Assembly: GCF_000332155.1 (NCBI RefSeq) | Contig: NZ_KB235898.1 | Location: forward strand, 552,692 to 616,691 | Length of the DNA: 64,000 nt | Direction: 5' to 3' | DNA from: Kamptonema formosum PCC 6407 | Lineage (GTDB): Bacteria; Cyanobacteriota; Cyanobacteriia; Cyanobacteriales; Microcoleaceae | In this document: in pieces, positions 23,716 to 32,080 of the stretch | Layout of the letters: the number at the start of each line of letters is the position of its first letter | Numbering within the stretch: the stretch's first letter is position 1 | The notes under the pieces: generated by a model | What the model was told of the DNA's origin: nothing | Database searches by the model: none | What the model saw: only the letters and a program-made list of their open reading frames with translations | Made by a program: the position numbers and the translations under genes

Positions 23716-25185
23716 ATGCTTAGTTTAGACCATGTTCAACGCATTGAACTTGAAAATTTTTTCGTGCCCGTTCAAGGCGGAATAGTGAATGATGTTGTCA
23801 TTAATATCAAGCCATTTAACGGGGTGACAAACTTTGCCAATATAGTCCCGGTGACTGACTTTGCTAAATCCTTTTTGAGCAATTATCCCAACCCTAATGA
23901 TTTCTATGAAAATGTCAGCAAGAATTTGACGGCAGCGATTTTTAATAATGCCCCAGGATTGGGACTGGCACAAACAATGGAGTCCGTATCAGTTGAAATG
24001 AACCGTGAACCCATTAGAACTTTACCTTATCCCTTTACCAGTCAAAGCATAGAAAATGCAACTGGCAATACGGATCAGCTTACACAATTAGAAATCAAAA
24101 ATCTTGTGATTCCCATCCAGGGAGGAACTGTTGCTAATGCGACAATTAATCTTGATTTTGTTGATAATTTAGCAGCCTTCCCCGATATGACTCCTCTGGC
24201 TAACTTCACTCGAAGTTATCTTACCACTTATGCCAATCCTAACGACTTCTATGAAAATGTCAGTCAGAATTTAACGGCTACAATTGTTAATAATGCTGGA
24301 GCATTCGGATTGGCAGGCGCACTAGATTCTATTTCCGTTGAACTAGAACGTGGCCCTAATGCAGCTTTACCTCATCCGTTCGTGAGTAAATCAATCAGTA
24401 GTCCGGGAGAGGGTTTCGACCACGTTGTAAATCTGGAAATTAAAGATTTGTTTATACCCGTTCAAGGCGGAATAGTGAACGATGTTTTGCTGGCCATCGA
24501 TTACGTAAACGGTGTAGGAACGTTTCCTGATATTGTCCCGGCGACCAACTTTGTCAAATCCTTTCTGATCAATTATCCCAATCCTAACGATTTCTATGAA
24601 AATGTCAACAAGAATTTGACGGAAGCGATTGTTGATAATGCCGCAGAATTAGGCCTAGCAGGAATAATGGACTCCGTATCCATCGAACTAAACCGGGCCC
24701 CCATTGCTACTTTACCCTATAACTTTGTCAGTCAAAACATCCAAAATTCAGCCGGAAATAACCAGCAAATTACCAAATTAGAATTGGAAGATTTGTTACT
24801 ACCCGTGCAGGGAGGAACTGTTGCCGATGGGACCCTCACTCTGAATTTTGTTGATAATTTAGAAGTCTTTCCTGATATTAGGCCCCTGGCTAATTTTGCC
24901 GAAGATTATCTGACGAATTATCCCAATCCTAACGACTTCTATGATAATGTCAGTCAGAATTTAACGACTACAATTCTGAATAATGCCGAAGCATTCGGAT
25001 TGGCAGGCACACTAGATTCCCTCTCACTCGATCTGCTACGTGGGCCCAATGCAGATTTACCTCATCCGTTGTTAAATACATCAATTGTCAGACCCGTTGC
25101 AATTGGGAATCAGGCACTGACAACAAGGGAATCTTTTGAAATCCTTCCCCAAGAAGATTTTTTCAAGCAATTTGCCCTAGTCTAG
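23716..25185 (+). CDS. Four-repeat (ABAB, 115-residue period) protein of unknown function
   Basis: 489 residues built from four units of exactly 115 residues: the NPNDFY motif recurs with its second Asn at 61, 176, 291 and 406, and (V/I)QGG at 19, 134, 249 and 364. Units 1 and 3 are most alike (VPVQGGIVNDV, YPFTSQ/YNFVSQ) and units 2 and 4 are most alike (QGGTVA, LPHPF/LPHPL), so a pair was duplicated. Each unit reads beta-beta-helix-helix-beta and recalls the tunnelling (T) fold of FolB or uricase, a weak inference. No signal peptide or membrane segment. ATG at 23716. No enzyme motif recognised. Confidence 0.85.
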   Translation: MLSLDHVQRIELENFFVPVQGGIVNDVVINIKPFNGVTNFANIVPVTDFAKSFLSNYPNPNDFYENVSKNLTAAIFNNAPGLGLAQTMESVSVEMNREPIRTLPYPFTSQSIENATGNTDQLTQLEIKNLVIPIQGGTVANATINLDFVDNLAAFPDMTPLANFTRSYLTTYANPNDFYENVSQNLTATIVNNAGAFGLAGALDSISVELERGPNAALPHPFVSKSISSPGEGFDHVVNLEIKDLFIPVQGGIVNDVLLAIDYVNGVGTFPDIVPATNFVKSFLINYPNPNDFYENVNKNLTEAIVDNAAELGLAGIMDSVSIELNRAPIATLPYNFVSQNIQNSAGNNQQITKLELEDLLLPVQGGTVADGTLTLNFVDNLEVFPDIRPLANFAEDYLTNYPNPNDFYDNVSQNLTTTILNNAEAFGLAGTLDSLSLDLLRGPNADLPHPLLNTSIVRPVAIGNQALTTRESFEILPQEDFFKQFALV

Positions 25186-25221
25186 CAGGATTGAAAGGCT
25201 GAAATCTAAACGCCAGAATTC

Positions 25222-26226
25222 CTAATCAAAAGGTATTTCCACCGAGCGCAAGAAACTTGCGCTCTCTTCTGGTAATGCCGTGTTGATATACATTCCGCTG
25301 CCTAACTCAAACCCCGCTTGCCTGGAAACTCTGGGAACAATAGCGATATACCAATGAAAATATTTTGTCCCCATTTCCCCTGTTGGTACAGAGCGGATAG
25401 TATAATTATAGTCGGGATTATTTAATCCATGATAAAGCTTAGCAAGTATAGTTTTCATAGTAGAGGCGAGGTCGCCAATTTCCTCATCGGTAATATCATC
25501 AAATGAAGAGGAATGACGACGCGGAAAAATCCAAGTATGAAAAGGCGAAAGTGCGGCGTAGGGAATAAAAGCGACAAAATATTCGCTTTCAACAATTATT
25601 CTTTCTTTTGCGGTTAATTCGTCTTGTAAAGTTTGACAAAATAGACATTCTCCTGTATCGTCAAAATATCTAATTGCTTCGTCAATGCGAGTGCGAAATT
25701 GGTAAGGTACAACTGGTGTAGCGGCTATTTGTGAGTGGGGATGTTCTAGAGAAGTGCCTGCACTTTCGCCGTGATTTTTAAAGATAATAATTGTCTCAAT
25801 GCGGCTATCTTGCCTGATTTGTGAATATCGCTGGCGGTAAACTAAGAGGATATTAGCTATATCTTCAACATCTAATAAAGCAGTAGTTAAGTCGTGGCGG
25901 GGATGTTCGACAATCACTTCATGATATCCCATTCCCGACATAGTGCGGTGAATTCCATCTGATATCCTAACTCGTGCTTGGGTGGGCGATAAAGCGGGAA
26001 ATTTATTGAGAATTGCCCTTACTTTCCACCCGTTGCGATCGCACAAGCGGAATGCTTCAAATGTCCCATCCTCCTCATTACCTACACAAAAGGGGCAATC
26101 AATCTGATGGGGAGACAAGGGTTTTAAGTTTTTGATTGGTAGGGCAAATTGGTCTGGTCTTCTTGCCCTTTCAGTAGCGATGATTACCCAATCTCTGGTA
26201 ATTATATTTTGTCTGAGTTCAGACAT
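25222..26226 (-). CDS. galT: Galactose-1-phosphate uridylyltransferase family (HIT superfamily)
   Basis: Nucleotidyl transferase of the Leloir pathway or a close relative such as an ADP-glucose:phosphate transferase. Seen: zinc ligands CPFC (Cys44, Cys47), HGESAGTSLEHPHSQ with nucleophile His164, and a C-terminal HWYIAIVPR segment. The nucleophile motif is HPHSQ rather than the HPHGQ of E. coli GalT, which fits the ADP-glucose phosphorylase-like branch, so the substrate is uncertain. 334 residues, normal. Confidence 0.88.
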   Translation of the reverse strand: MSELRQNIITRDWVIIATERARRPDQFALPIKNLKPLSPHQIDCPFCVGNEEDGTFEAFRLCDRNGWKVRAILNKFPALSPTQARVRISDGIHRTMSGMGYHEVIVEHPRHDLTTALLDVEDIANILLVYRQRYSQIRQDSRIETIIIFKNHGESAGTSLEHPHSQIAATPVVPYQFRTRIDEAIRYFDDTGECLFCQTLQDELTAKERIIVESEYFVAFIPYAALSPFHTWIFPRRHSSSFDDITDEEIGDLASTMKTILAKLYHGLNNPDYNYTIRSVPTGEMGTKYFHWYIAIVPRVSRQAGFELGSGMYINTALPEESASFLRSVEIPFD

Positions 26227-26296
26227 CCTTTAACCTTCCATTTTATCACAACTTTAATTGATTAGGTATTAACCTTAAGTAGTAATTAGCCATTAT

Positions 26297-26450
26297 AAAA
26301 GAAGGGGCTAGGGGCTAGGGGCTAGGGACTAGGGAAAGAGAGAGGAAGAGGGGGAGATAGGGAGGATGGGGAAGGTAAGTAGGAGAGATTAGCAATTTAG
26401 CCATTAGCCATTAGCCATTAGCCATTAGCCATTAGCCATTAGCCATTAAG
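26297..26450 (-). repeat. Modular heptad-repeat cassette (inverted)
   Basis: Plus strand: GGGGCTA heptads (26304-26332), GGGGGAGATAGGGAGGATGG block, then ATTAGCC heptads (26396-26448). Inverted version of the 1784 cassette, in the divergent spacer between galT and the ergothioneine operon. Confidence 0.8.
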
Positions 26451-26505
26451 ATTGAAGAACGCTATAGTTTAAAATGTGATTTGGATTCCTAACTAAAATT
26501 TGCTC

Positions 26506-27315
26506 ATGTGCCGCTTACTCGGCTACCTCGGCCCATCTATTCTACTCGATCGCATCCTGTGTAAACCGGAACATTCGCTGATTATCCAAAGTTATCAACC
26601 CCGTGAGATGACATCAGGTTTACTCAACGCCGATGGTTTTGGTGTAGGTTGGCATCACCCACAGCAGGAAACTGACCCATTTACTTACAAGAGTACAGTT
26701 CCTATCTGGAATGAAGTCAACATTTCCAGCCTCAGTCGTTACGTTGAATCAAACTCCATACTAGCTTACGTCCGCAGCGCCACTGCGGGTCAAACTTTAG
26801 ATTTGAGTAACTGCCAGCCATTTGTGCGCGATCGCATCCTATTCGTCCATAATGGTGCAATTAAACATTTTCGGCAAACACTCTACAGACCAATTCGCAA
26901 TCTCCTAAGCGATCGAGTCTACCAATCTATTGACGGCACAACAGATTCAGAGCATATATTCGCCTTGTTTAACGAATTGAGAGAGAACAATAGTTTAAGC
27001 CTAGAAGATGCCTTATACAAGACATTAACTATTCTAGCAGAAATGGCAAATCCCCCCACATTTCCCTTGAGTAAACAAGGAATAGAACTTTCAGCTAATG
27101 TCATCATCAGTGATGGTTCCCAGCTAGTAGCTTCTCGCTTTGCCTTTGGAAATACGCCTCCCTCCTTGTATTGGCTACGGGACGATCCAACTTTCCCGGA
27201 AGCTGTCATCATTGCTTCTGAACCTCTATTTGCTGGAAATTGGCATTCTTGTCCCGAACAAAGTATTATCAGTGTAGGAAAAGACTTTGATATCAACATC
27301 CGTACAATTTCGTAG
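26506..27315 (+). CDS. egtC: Ergothioneine biosynthesis glutamine amidotransferase EgtC
   Basis: N-terminal-nucleophile (class II) amidohydrolase that removes glutamate from the gamma-glutamyl-cysteinyl-hercynine sulfoxide. Start set at ATG 26506 so that Met removal exposes Cys2 (MCRLLGYLG); a TTG six bases earlier would spoil this. Seen: NADGFGVGWH, AYVRSAT and FVHNGAI motifs. 269 residues. Overlaps egtB by 29 bases. Confidence 0.9.
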   Translation: MCRLLGYLGPSILLDRILCKPEHSLIIQSYQPREMTSGLLNADGFGVGWHHPQQETDPFTYKSTVPIWNEVNISSLSRYVESNSILAYVRSATAGQTLDLSNCQPFVRDRILFVHNGAIKHFRQTLYRPIRNLLSDRVYQSIDGTTDSEHIFALFNELRENNSLSLEDALYKTLTILAEMANPPTFPLSKQGIELSANVIISDGSQLVASRFAFGNTPPSLYWLRDDPTFPEAVIIASEPLFAGNWHSCPEQSIISVGKDFDINIRTIS

Positions 27316-28657
27316 AGAAGCGATCGCACTCGCTTTGCATCGATGTCGCCTCGGTACTTTACAATTATTTGATGGCATAGATTGGGATACTTTTTGTCGC
27401 CAAGCACATTCAGAATTCAGTCCTGTCGGCTGGCATCTCGGTCACATTGCCTACACCGAAGAATTGTGGTTATTGCAGCGATGTGCAGGGATCTCGCCTT
27501 TATTTCCCAAGTATCGGCAAATGTTTGCTGCTGATATTTTACCAAAAAAAGAACGGGTTTATTTGCCCACATTTGCCGAAGTATGCTGTTACTTAGATAC
27601 TGTTAGAAAACAGGTATTAAATTACTTGAAGACAGCGCCGATAGAAGAACAAGAACGCCTCTGGCAATTTGTAATTCAGCATGAAAGTCAGCATTGCGAA
27701 ACAATTTCTTTTGTCTTGCAGATGCAAAGAGAGGAAAAAGCAATACAGCAGTTATCAAATGAATTAAATACACCCCTACCTAACTCTCTTTCTGGTAATA
27801 TAAAACTGCCCGATTCAGAAAATTTGTTTTTGCACTTAAATGAGTTAAAATCTACTGTAGGCGAAAGAGAAGATGGTATTAATAAATTACCAATCGCCAA
27901 TAACTTATCCCCTTCTCATTCGCCCATGATTGAAATTCCGGCGGGAAAATTTGAAATGGGAAATGATGGCATTGACGCTTTAGATAATGAGCAATCTAGC
28001 CACCTGCATTACTTAGAAACCTACTGCATAGATCCCTACCCTGTCACCTGCAATCAATACCGAAATTTTATAGAAGTAGGCGGCTATCAAAATCCCCAAT
28101 ACTGGTCAAAAGCTGGCTGGGAATGGCTGCAAAACAACCCAGTAAACCAGCCCCTTTATTGGTCAAATAACCCAACTTTTGATAATCATCCAGTTTGCGG
28201 TGTTAGCTGGTATGAAGCAGAAGCTTACTGTCAATTTATAGGCAAGCGACTCCCCACAGAAGCAGAATGGGAAAAAGCCGCTAGTTGGAATTCGCATACA
28301 AACATTAAAAACATCTATCCTTGGGGAGAAAAAGAACCGCAACCCCATCAGTGCAACCATGACAATACTGTGGGAAAAACTACACCCGTAGATACATATC
28401 CAGAGGGGAAAAGTGCTTATGGCTGTTGGGATATGTTAGGTAATGTTTGGGAGTGGACATCCTCCTGGTTTCATGCTTATGAGGGGTTTGAAAGCTACCC
28501 TTATCCGGGATATTCTCAAACTTATTTTGATGGCGAACACCTAGTTTTGAAAGGAGGCAGTTGGGCAACTCGTCCCTGGGCTTTGCGTTCTAGTTTTCGC
28601 AACTGGTATCATCCCGGAGTGCGACAGATTATAGCAGGTTTTCGCTGTGCTAAATAG
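27287..28657 (+). CDS. egtB: Hercynine oxygenase (sulfoxide synthase) EgtB
   Basis: Non-haem iron enzyme joining hercynine to gamma-glutamylcysteine (or cysteine). Seen: DinB-like N-terminal domain with iron ligands in GWHLGH (His50, His53) and HESQH, then a formylglycine-enzyme-type domain from about 215 (IPAGKFEMGND, KRLPTEAEWEKAA, MLGNVWEWTSSW, GFRCAK). 456 residues. TTG start inside the end of egtC, suggesting translational coupling. SenA-type selenoneine synthases are related, but the egtC/egtD context favours EgtB. Confidence 0.92.
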   Translation: MISTSVQFRREAIALALHRCRLGTLQLFDGIDWDTFCRQAHSEFSPVGWHLGHIAYTEELWLLQRCAGISPLFPKYRQMFAADILPKKERVYLPTFAEVCCYLDTVRKQVLNYLKTAPIEEQERLWQFVIQHESQHCETISFVLQMQREEKAIQQLSNELNTPLPNSLSGNIKLPDSENLFLHLNELKSTVGEREDGINKLPIANNLSPSHSPMIEIPAGKFEMGNDGIDALDNEQSSHLHYLETYCIDPYPVTCNQYRNFIEVGGYQNPQYWSKAGWEWLQNNPVNQPLYWSNNPTFDNHPVCGVSWYEAEAYCQFIGKRLPTEAEWEKAASWNSHTNIKNIYPWGEKEPQPHQCNHDNTVGKTTPVDTYPEGKSAYGCWDMLGNVWEWTSSWFHAYEGFESYPYPGYSQTYFDGEHLVLKGGSWATRPWALRSSFRNWYHPGVRQIIAGFRCAK

Positions 28658-28767
28658 TTTTAATCCCAGCTCCAAAGATGAGCGCAGATGTTTATAATAT
28701 TATTTGCGTTCATCTGTCTTCATCAGCAGTTGAAAATCACAAAAGTAGCATTTTGGCAATAGATATT

Positions 28768-29805
28768 ATGAAATATTCAAGAATTTCTGAGACCGAAAAA
28801 TTAGCCAACAGTTGGGAAACACGGCTATACTTAGAGCAATTAGTTACTCCCTCTGTACCCTCAGAAAGGACTGGGAGTGATGTCATTAACGGTTTGAGTC
28901 AACAACCTAAATCTCTGCCACCTCGCTATTTTTACGACGATCGCGGCTCGAAACTATTTGAGTTAATTTGCGACTTGCCGGAGTATTATTTAACAAGGAC
29001 TGAGACAAGTATTTTGCAAGAATGTGCTAGCCAGATCGCACATTTAACTGGCCCTGCTGAAATTGTAGAATTAGGCAGTGGCAGTTCCACTAAAACCCGG
29101 ATTTTGCTAGATGCTTATTCCCAATTAGGATATCCTTTACGTTATTTGCCAATTGATATTAGTGAAACTATTTTAGAAAGCAGTGCTTATCAACTGTTGA
29201 CAGATTATCCCTCCCTTGAGGTTCATGGAATTGTCAGCACTTACGATTTAGCTTTAGCGAAGCTGACACCATCACCTTTACCAACTCGAATGATTTGTTT
29301 TTTAGGCAGTACGCTAGGTAATCTCAATCCTGAAGAATGCGATATTTTCTTTTCTCAAATTGTCGGTGCAATGCGACTAGGAGAGTATTTTTTATTAGGC
29401 GTTGACCTTCACAAATCTAAAGATATTTTAGAGCCAGCATATAACGATAGTCAAGGGGTGACGGCTGCATTTAACTTGAATATGCTACAACATCTCAATC
29501 GTCTGTTTGAAGGCAATTTTGATTTGACCCAGTTTCAGCATTGGGCTTTTTATAATGAAGAATTTCACCAAATTGAGATGCACTTGCAGAGTAGGCGATC
29601 GCAAACTGTCGAATTGCGCGGTCTAAATTTGACAGTTGAATTTGAGGCGGAGGAAACTATCAGAAGCGAAATTTCCCGGAAGTTTGACTTAAAGATAATT
29701 CAGGAAGAATTATCGCGCCGATGTTTAGTACCTTTGCAAGTTTGGACTGATAAAAATCATCGGTTTGGTTTGATGTTGTCGCAGTTGCAGTCAAAATTGG
29801 GATAA
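28768..29805 (+). CDS. egtD: L-histidine N-alpha-methyltransferase EgtD
   Basis: SAM enzyme converting histidine to hercynine, the first ergothioneine step. Seen: PPRYFYDDRGSKLFELIC, SAM-site IVELGSGSSTKT, CFLGSTLGNLNPEE, and YNEEFHQIEMHL. 345 residues from ATG 28768; the frame is open to 28678, but that stretch resembles the intergenic CAGATG..GTTCATCTG repeat rather than protein. Third gene of egtC-egtB-egtD; egtA and egtE are not here. Confidence 0.93.
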   Translation: MKYSRISETEKLANSWETRLYLEQLVTPSVPSERTGSDVINGLSQQPKSLPPRYFYDDRGSKLFELICDLPEYYLTRTETSILQECASQIAHLTGPAEIVELGSGSSTKTRILLDAYSQLGYPLRYLPIDISETILESSAYQLLTDYPSLEVHGIVSTYDLALAKLTPSPLPTRMICFLGSTLGNLNPEECDIFFSQIVGAMRLGEYFLLGVDLHKSKDILEPAYNDSQGVTAAFNLNMLQHLNRLFEGNFDLTQFQHWAFYNEEFHQIEMHLQSRRSQTVELRGLNLTVEFEAEETIRSEISRKFDLKIIQEELSRRCLVPLQVWTDKNHRFGLMLSQLQSKLG

Positions 29806-29827
29806 GATAGCTAGAGCGGTATCATTT

Positions 29828-30931
29828 CTATTCCTCCGCGTCGATATAACCCAAATGTTTCCAAGCAGCAGGCGTTGCGATCCTACCGCGATTTGTCCGC
29901 TGCATAAATCCAATTTGCATCAAATAAGGTTCGCAAACTTCCTCAATAGTTTGGGAGTCTTCACCTGTAGCCGCAGCGATAGTTTCTAAACCAACTGGGC
30001 CGCCGTTAAAACTTTCAATCATTCTGCTGAGAATTAGCCGATCCGTCCAATCTAAACCTAAAGGATCGACATTAAAAAGTTCCAGAGAAATTGAGGCAAC
30101 TTCGGCATCAATTGGTGTTAAATTTTTGACTTCGCTGTAATCTCGGACTCGTCTCAGCAAGCGGTTGGCAATGCGGGGAGTTCCGCGAGCTCTACGGGCA
30201 ATTTCCTGTGCTCCTTCTGTGGTGATGGGGGTGTCTAGAACTTGAGCACTTCTAAGTACAATTGAAGTTAATTCATCAATTTCATAAAAACGTAATCTTT
30301 GGATAAATCCGAAGCGATCGCGCAACGGCGCAGTTAGCGAACCCACTTTCGTAGTCGCCCCCACCAAAGTAAAAGGTTTCAGAGGAATGCTGCGCGTTTT
30401 AGCAGTCTTACCTTGACCGATGGTAATATCTAAACGGCAGTCTTCCATCGCCGGATAAAGGATTTCTTCTGCCACCTTCGAGAGGCGATGGATTTCATCG
30501 AGGAAAAGAACATCTCCAGCCTTGAGACTAACTAGCAATCCTACAATATCTCGCGGTTTTTCCAGTGCGGGGGCGGTGGTAATCTTGCAATTAACACCCA
30601 TTTCCTCAGCAATAATCAGCGACATCGTAGTTTTGCCCAATCCCGGCGGGCCGTACAATAATAAGTGATCCAGAGGTTCATTTCTGGACTTGGCCGCTTG
30701 AAGCGCGATCGCCAAAAACTCTTTTAAATCTTTTTGACCAATATAATCAGCCAATCGATGAGGCCGAATTTTCTCTTCCTGCTTGTTAGTGCTTTCCTCA
30801 TCAGCAAAGGCTTCCGGTTCCACCAGAGATTCCGGCTCAGTTTTAGAAGCTTTGCGGCGGCGGGGAGGTTTAGTGAACTCTTCGGGTAACTCTGGAGAGG
30901 GAGGCTGTTTTTTAGACGAAATAATTGCCAT
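29828..30931 (-). CDS. ruvB: Holliday junction branch-migration helicase RuvB
   Basis: AAA+ hexameric motor that drives branch migration with RuvA. Seen: Walker [10 protein letters not shown], Walker B FLDEIH, sensor GATTK, Arg-finger region PLRDRFG and the winged-helix end ([20 protein letters not shown]). 367 residues; the first 50 or so ([20 protein letters not shown]) are an extra charged N-terminal tail common in cyanobacterial RuvB. Converges on egtD. Confidence 0.97.
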   Translation of the reverse strand: MAIISSKKQPPSPELPEEFTKPPRRRKASKTEPESLVEPEAFADEESTNKQEEKIRPHRLADYIGQKDLKEFLAIALQAAKSRNEPLDHLLLYGPPGLGKTTMSLIIAEEMGVNCKITTAPALEKPRDIVGLLVSLKAGDVLFLDEIHRLSKVAEEILYPAMEDCRLDITIGQGKTAKTRSIPLKPFTLVGATTKVGSLTAPLRDRFGFIQRLRFYEIDELTSIVLRSAQVLDTPITTEGAQEIARRARGTPRIANRLLRRVRDYSEVKNLTPIDAEVASISLELFNVDPLGLDWTDRLILSRMIESFNGGPVGLETIAAATGEDSQTIEEVCEPYLMQIGFMQRTNRGRIATPAAWKHLGYIDAEE

Positions 30932-30957
30932 ATCGATCGCTATCAGACATGAGGAAT

Positions 30958-31168
30958 AAGTAAAAGGAAGAAGGAAGAAGGAAGAAGGATTTAGTTATCT
31001 AGGAGAGAAGGAAGAAGTAAAAGGAAGAAGGAAGAAGGAAGACGGCTTTAGTTATCTAAAAAAGATGGATTTACTTAGCAATTTAAATTTAAATAGGATT
31101 TACCCCACTCTATTTATAGCTCCACCGTATCAGCGGTGCCTTTACCGCCGATACGACGGCGTTATGTT
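30958..31168. repeat. GGAAGAA heptads and a hairpin
   Basis: GAAGGAA heptads at 30963-30990 and 31018-31042, separated by GATTTAGTTATCTAGGAGAGAAGG, the same flank as at 19290 and 51440. An inverted repeat CGTATCAGCGGT / ACCGCCGATACG (31126-31155, one mismatch) lies just after the flavin-reductase stop; without a T-run it is a weak terminator candidate. Confidence 0.65.
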
Positions 31169-31651
31169 TTAACCGCCATAATTCCAGCCAGTGCTTTCAA
31201 GTAAAAGAGGGTCGCCCTCACGATGAACGCCTGCGGCGACGACTTCTCCCACATAAACAGTGTGGTCGCCATGTTCAACAGCACCAACAACTTTACACTC
31301 TATATAGCCTAGAGAATCTGAGATAATCGGACAGCCTGTTTCTTCTCCCAAATAAAATTCTACATCCTCAAACTTATCGCCAACGCGCCGCTGAGCTTTG
31401 AAAAATTTCTGGGCGAGTTCTTTTTGTCCAGCTTCTAGGAAACTCAAGGCAAAAACGCCGCTGGCTTTAATCATCGCATGGGACTTGGAATCTTGCTTAA
31501 CGCAGTTCACCACTAGAGGAGGCTTAAAAGATGATTGCATCACCCAGCTAGCGGTGAAACCGTTCACTTCCTCGCCGTCCTTAACGCCGCAGATGTATAG
31601 TCCGTGAGGAATCTTACGCAGGATTGTCTGTTTTGCTTTATCGTCTAGCAC
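31169..31651 (-). CDS. Flavin reductase domain protein
   Basis: 160-residue FMN-binding split-barrel protein of the flavin-reductase-like family, as also fused to the C-terminus of cyanobacterial diflavin proteins. Seen: the N-terminal IPHGLYICGVKDGEEVNGFT segment, ASWVMQSSFKPPLVVNCVK and AFALSF-like strand (VFALSFLEAGQ), and a late DHTVYVGEVVAAG. Likely cytosolic NAD(P)H:flavin reductase; partner unknown. Confidence 0.87.
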   Translation of the reverse strand: MLDDKAKQTILRKIPHGLYICGVKDGEEVNGFTASWVMQSSFKPPLVVNCVKQDSKSHAMIKASGVFALSFLEAGQKELAQKFFKAQRRVGDKFEDVEFYLGEETGCPIISDSLGYIECKVVGAVEHGDHTVYVGEVVAAGVHREGDPLLLESTGWNYGG

Positions 31652-32080
31652 GGGCGCACCTGTCTGAATTGGTTGTACATAGATTAGTTTACCAATCTCT
31701 ATCCTTACTACCCACTTATTATATAGATTTTGGCAAGATATCTATTGCCCTATTAGCTAGATGCAGTTTTGAGAGTTTTTCCTACCAAAGCGTTTAAAAG
31801 TATCAGCACTTACGCAAAAACCACATATTTCTGTTATTACTAGCTAAGCTATTGCAAATTTATCTTTTTAGTTGATGCGGTCTAAGTCCTAAGTATCGTG
31901 AAAAATTTTTACAGAAAAATTCTATAAAAATCAACCGGAAAAAACAAACCTCGCTTGTATCTATGGTACGGGAAGTGTTGCCTCAAGCGACTTTACCCAA
32001 TTAATTGACTGATTTTTTCACGCATAGGCACGTAAAGCATGGCATCCGTAATTGTAGCAAATACAGGCAAAGAGGAGATT
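31652..32080. other. Gene-free upstream region of the RTX-type gene
   Basis: No ORF or RNA gene recognised. GCACTTACGCAAAAACC at 31805 resembles an end of the 108-bp palindromic family. AGAGGAG at 32071-32077 is the ribosome binding site for the next gene. Confidence 0.5.

Noticed and set aside
28678-28767. 30-residue N-terminal extension of EgtD
   Set aside because: Built from the intergenic GCAGATG..GTTCATCTG repeat type; the family-like sequence begins after ATG 28768.
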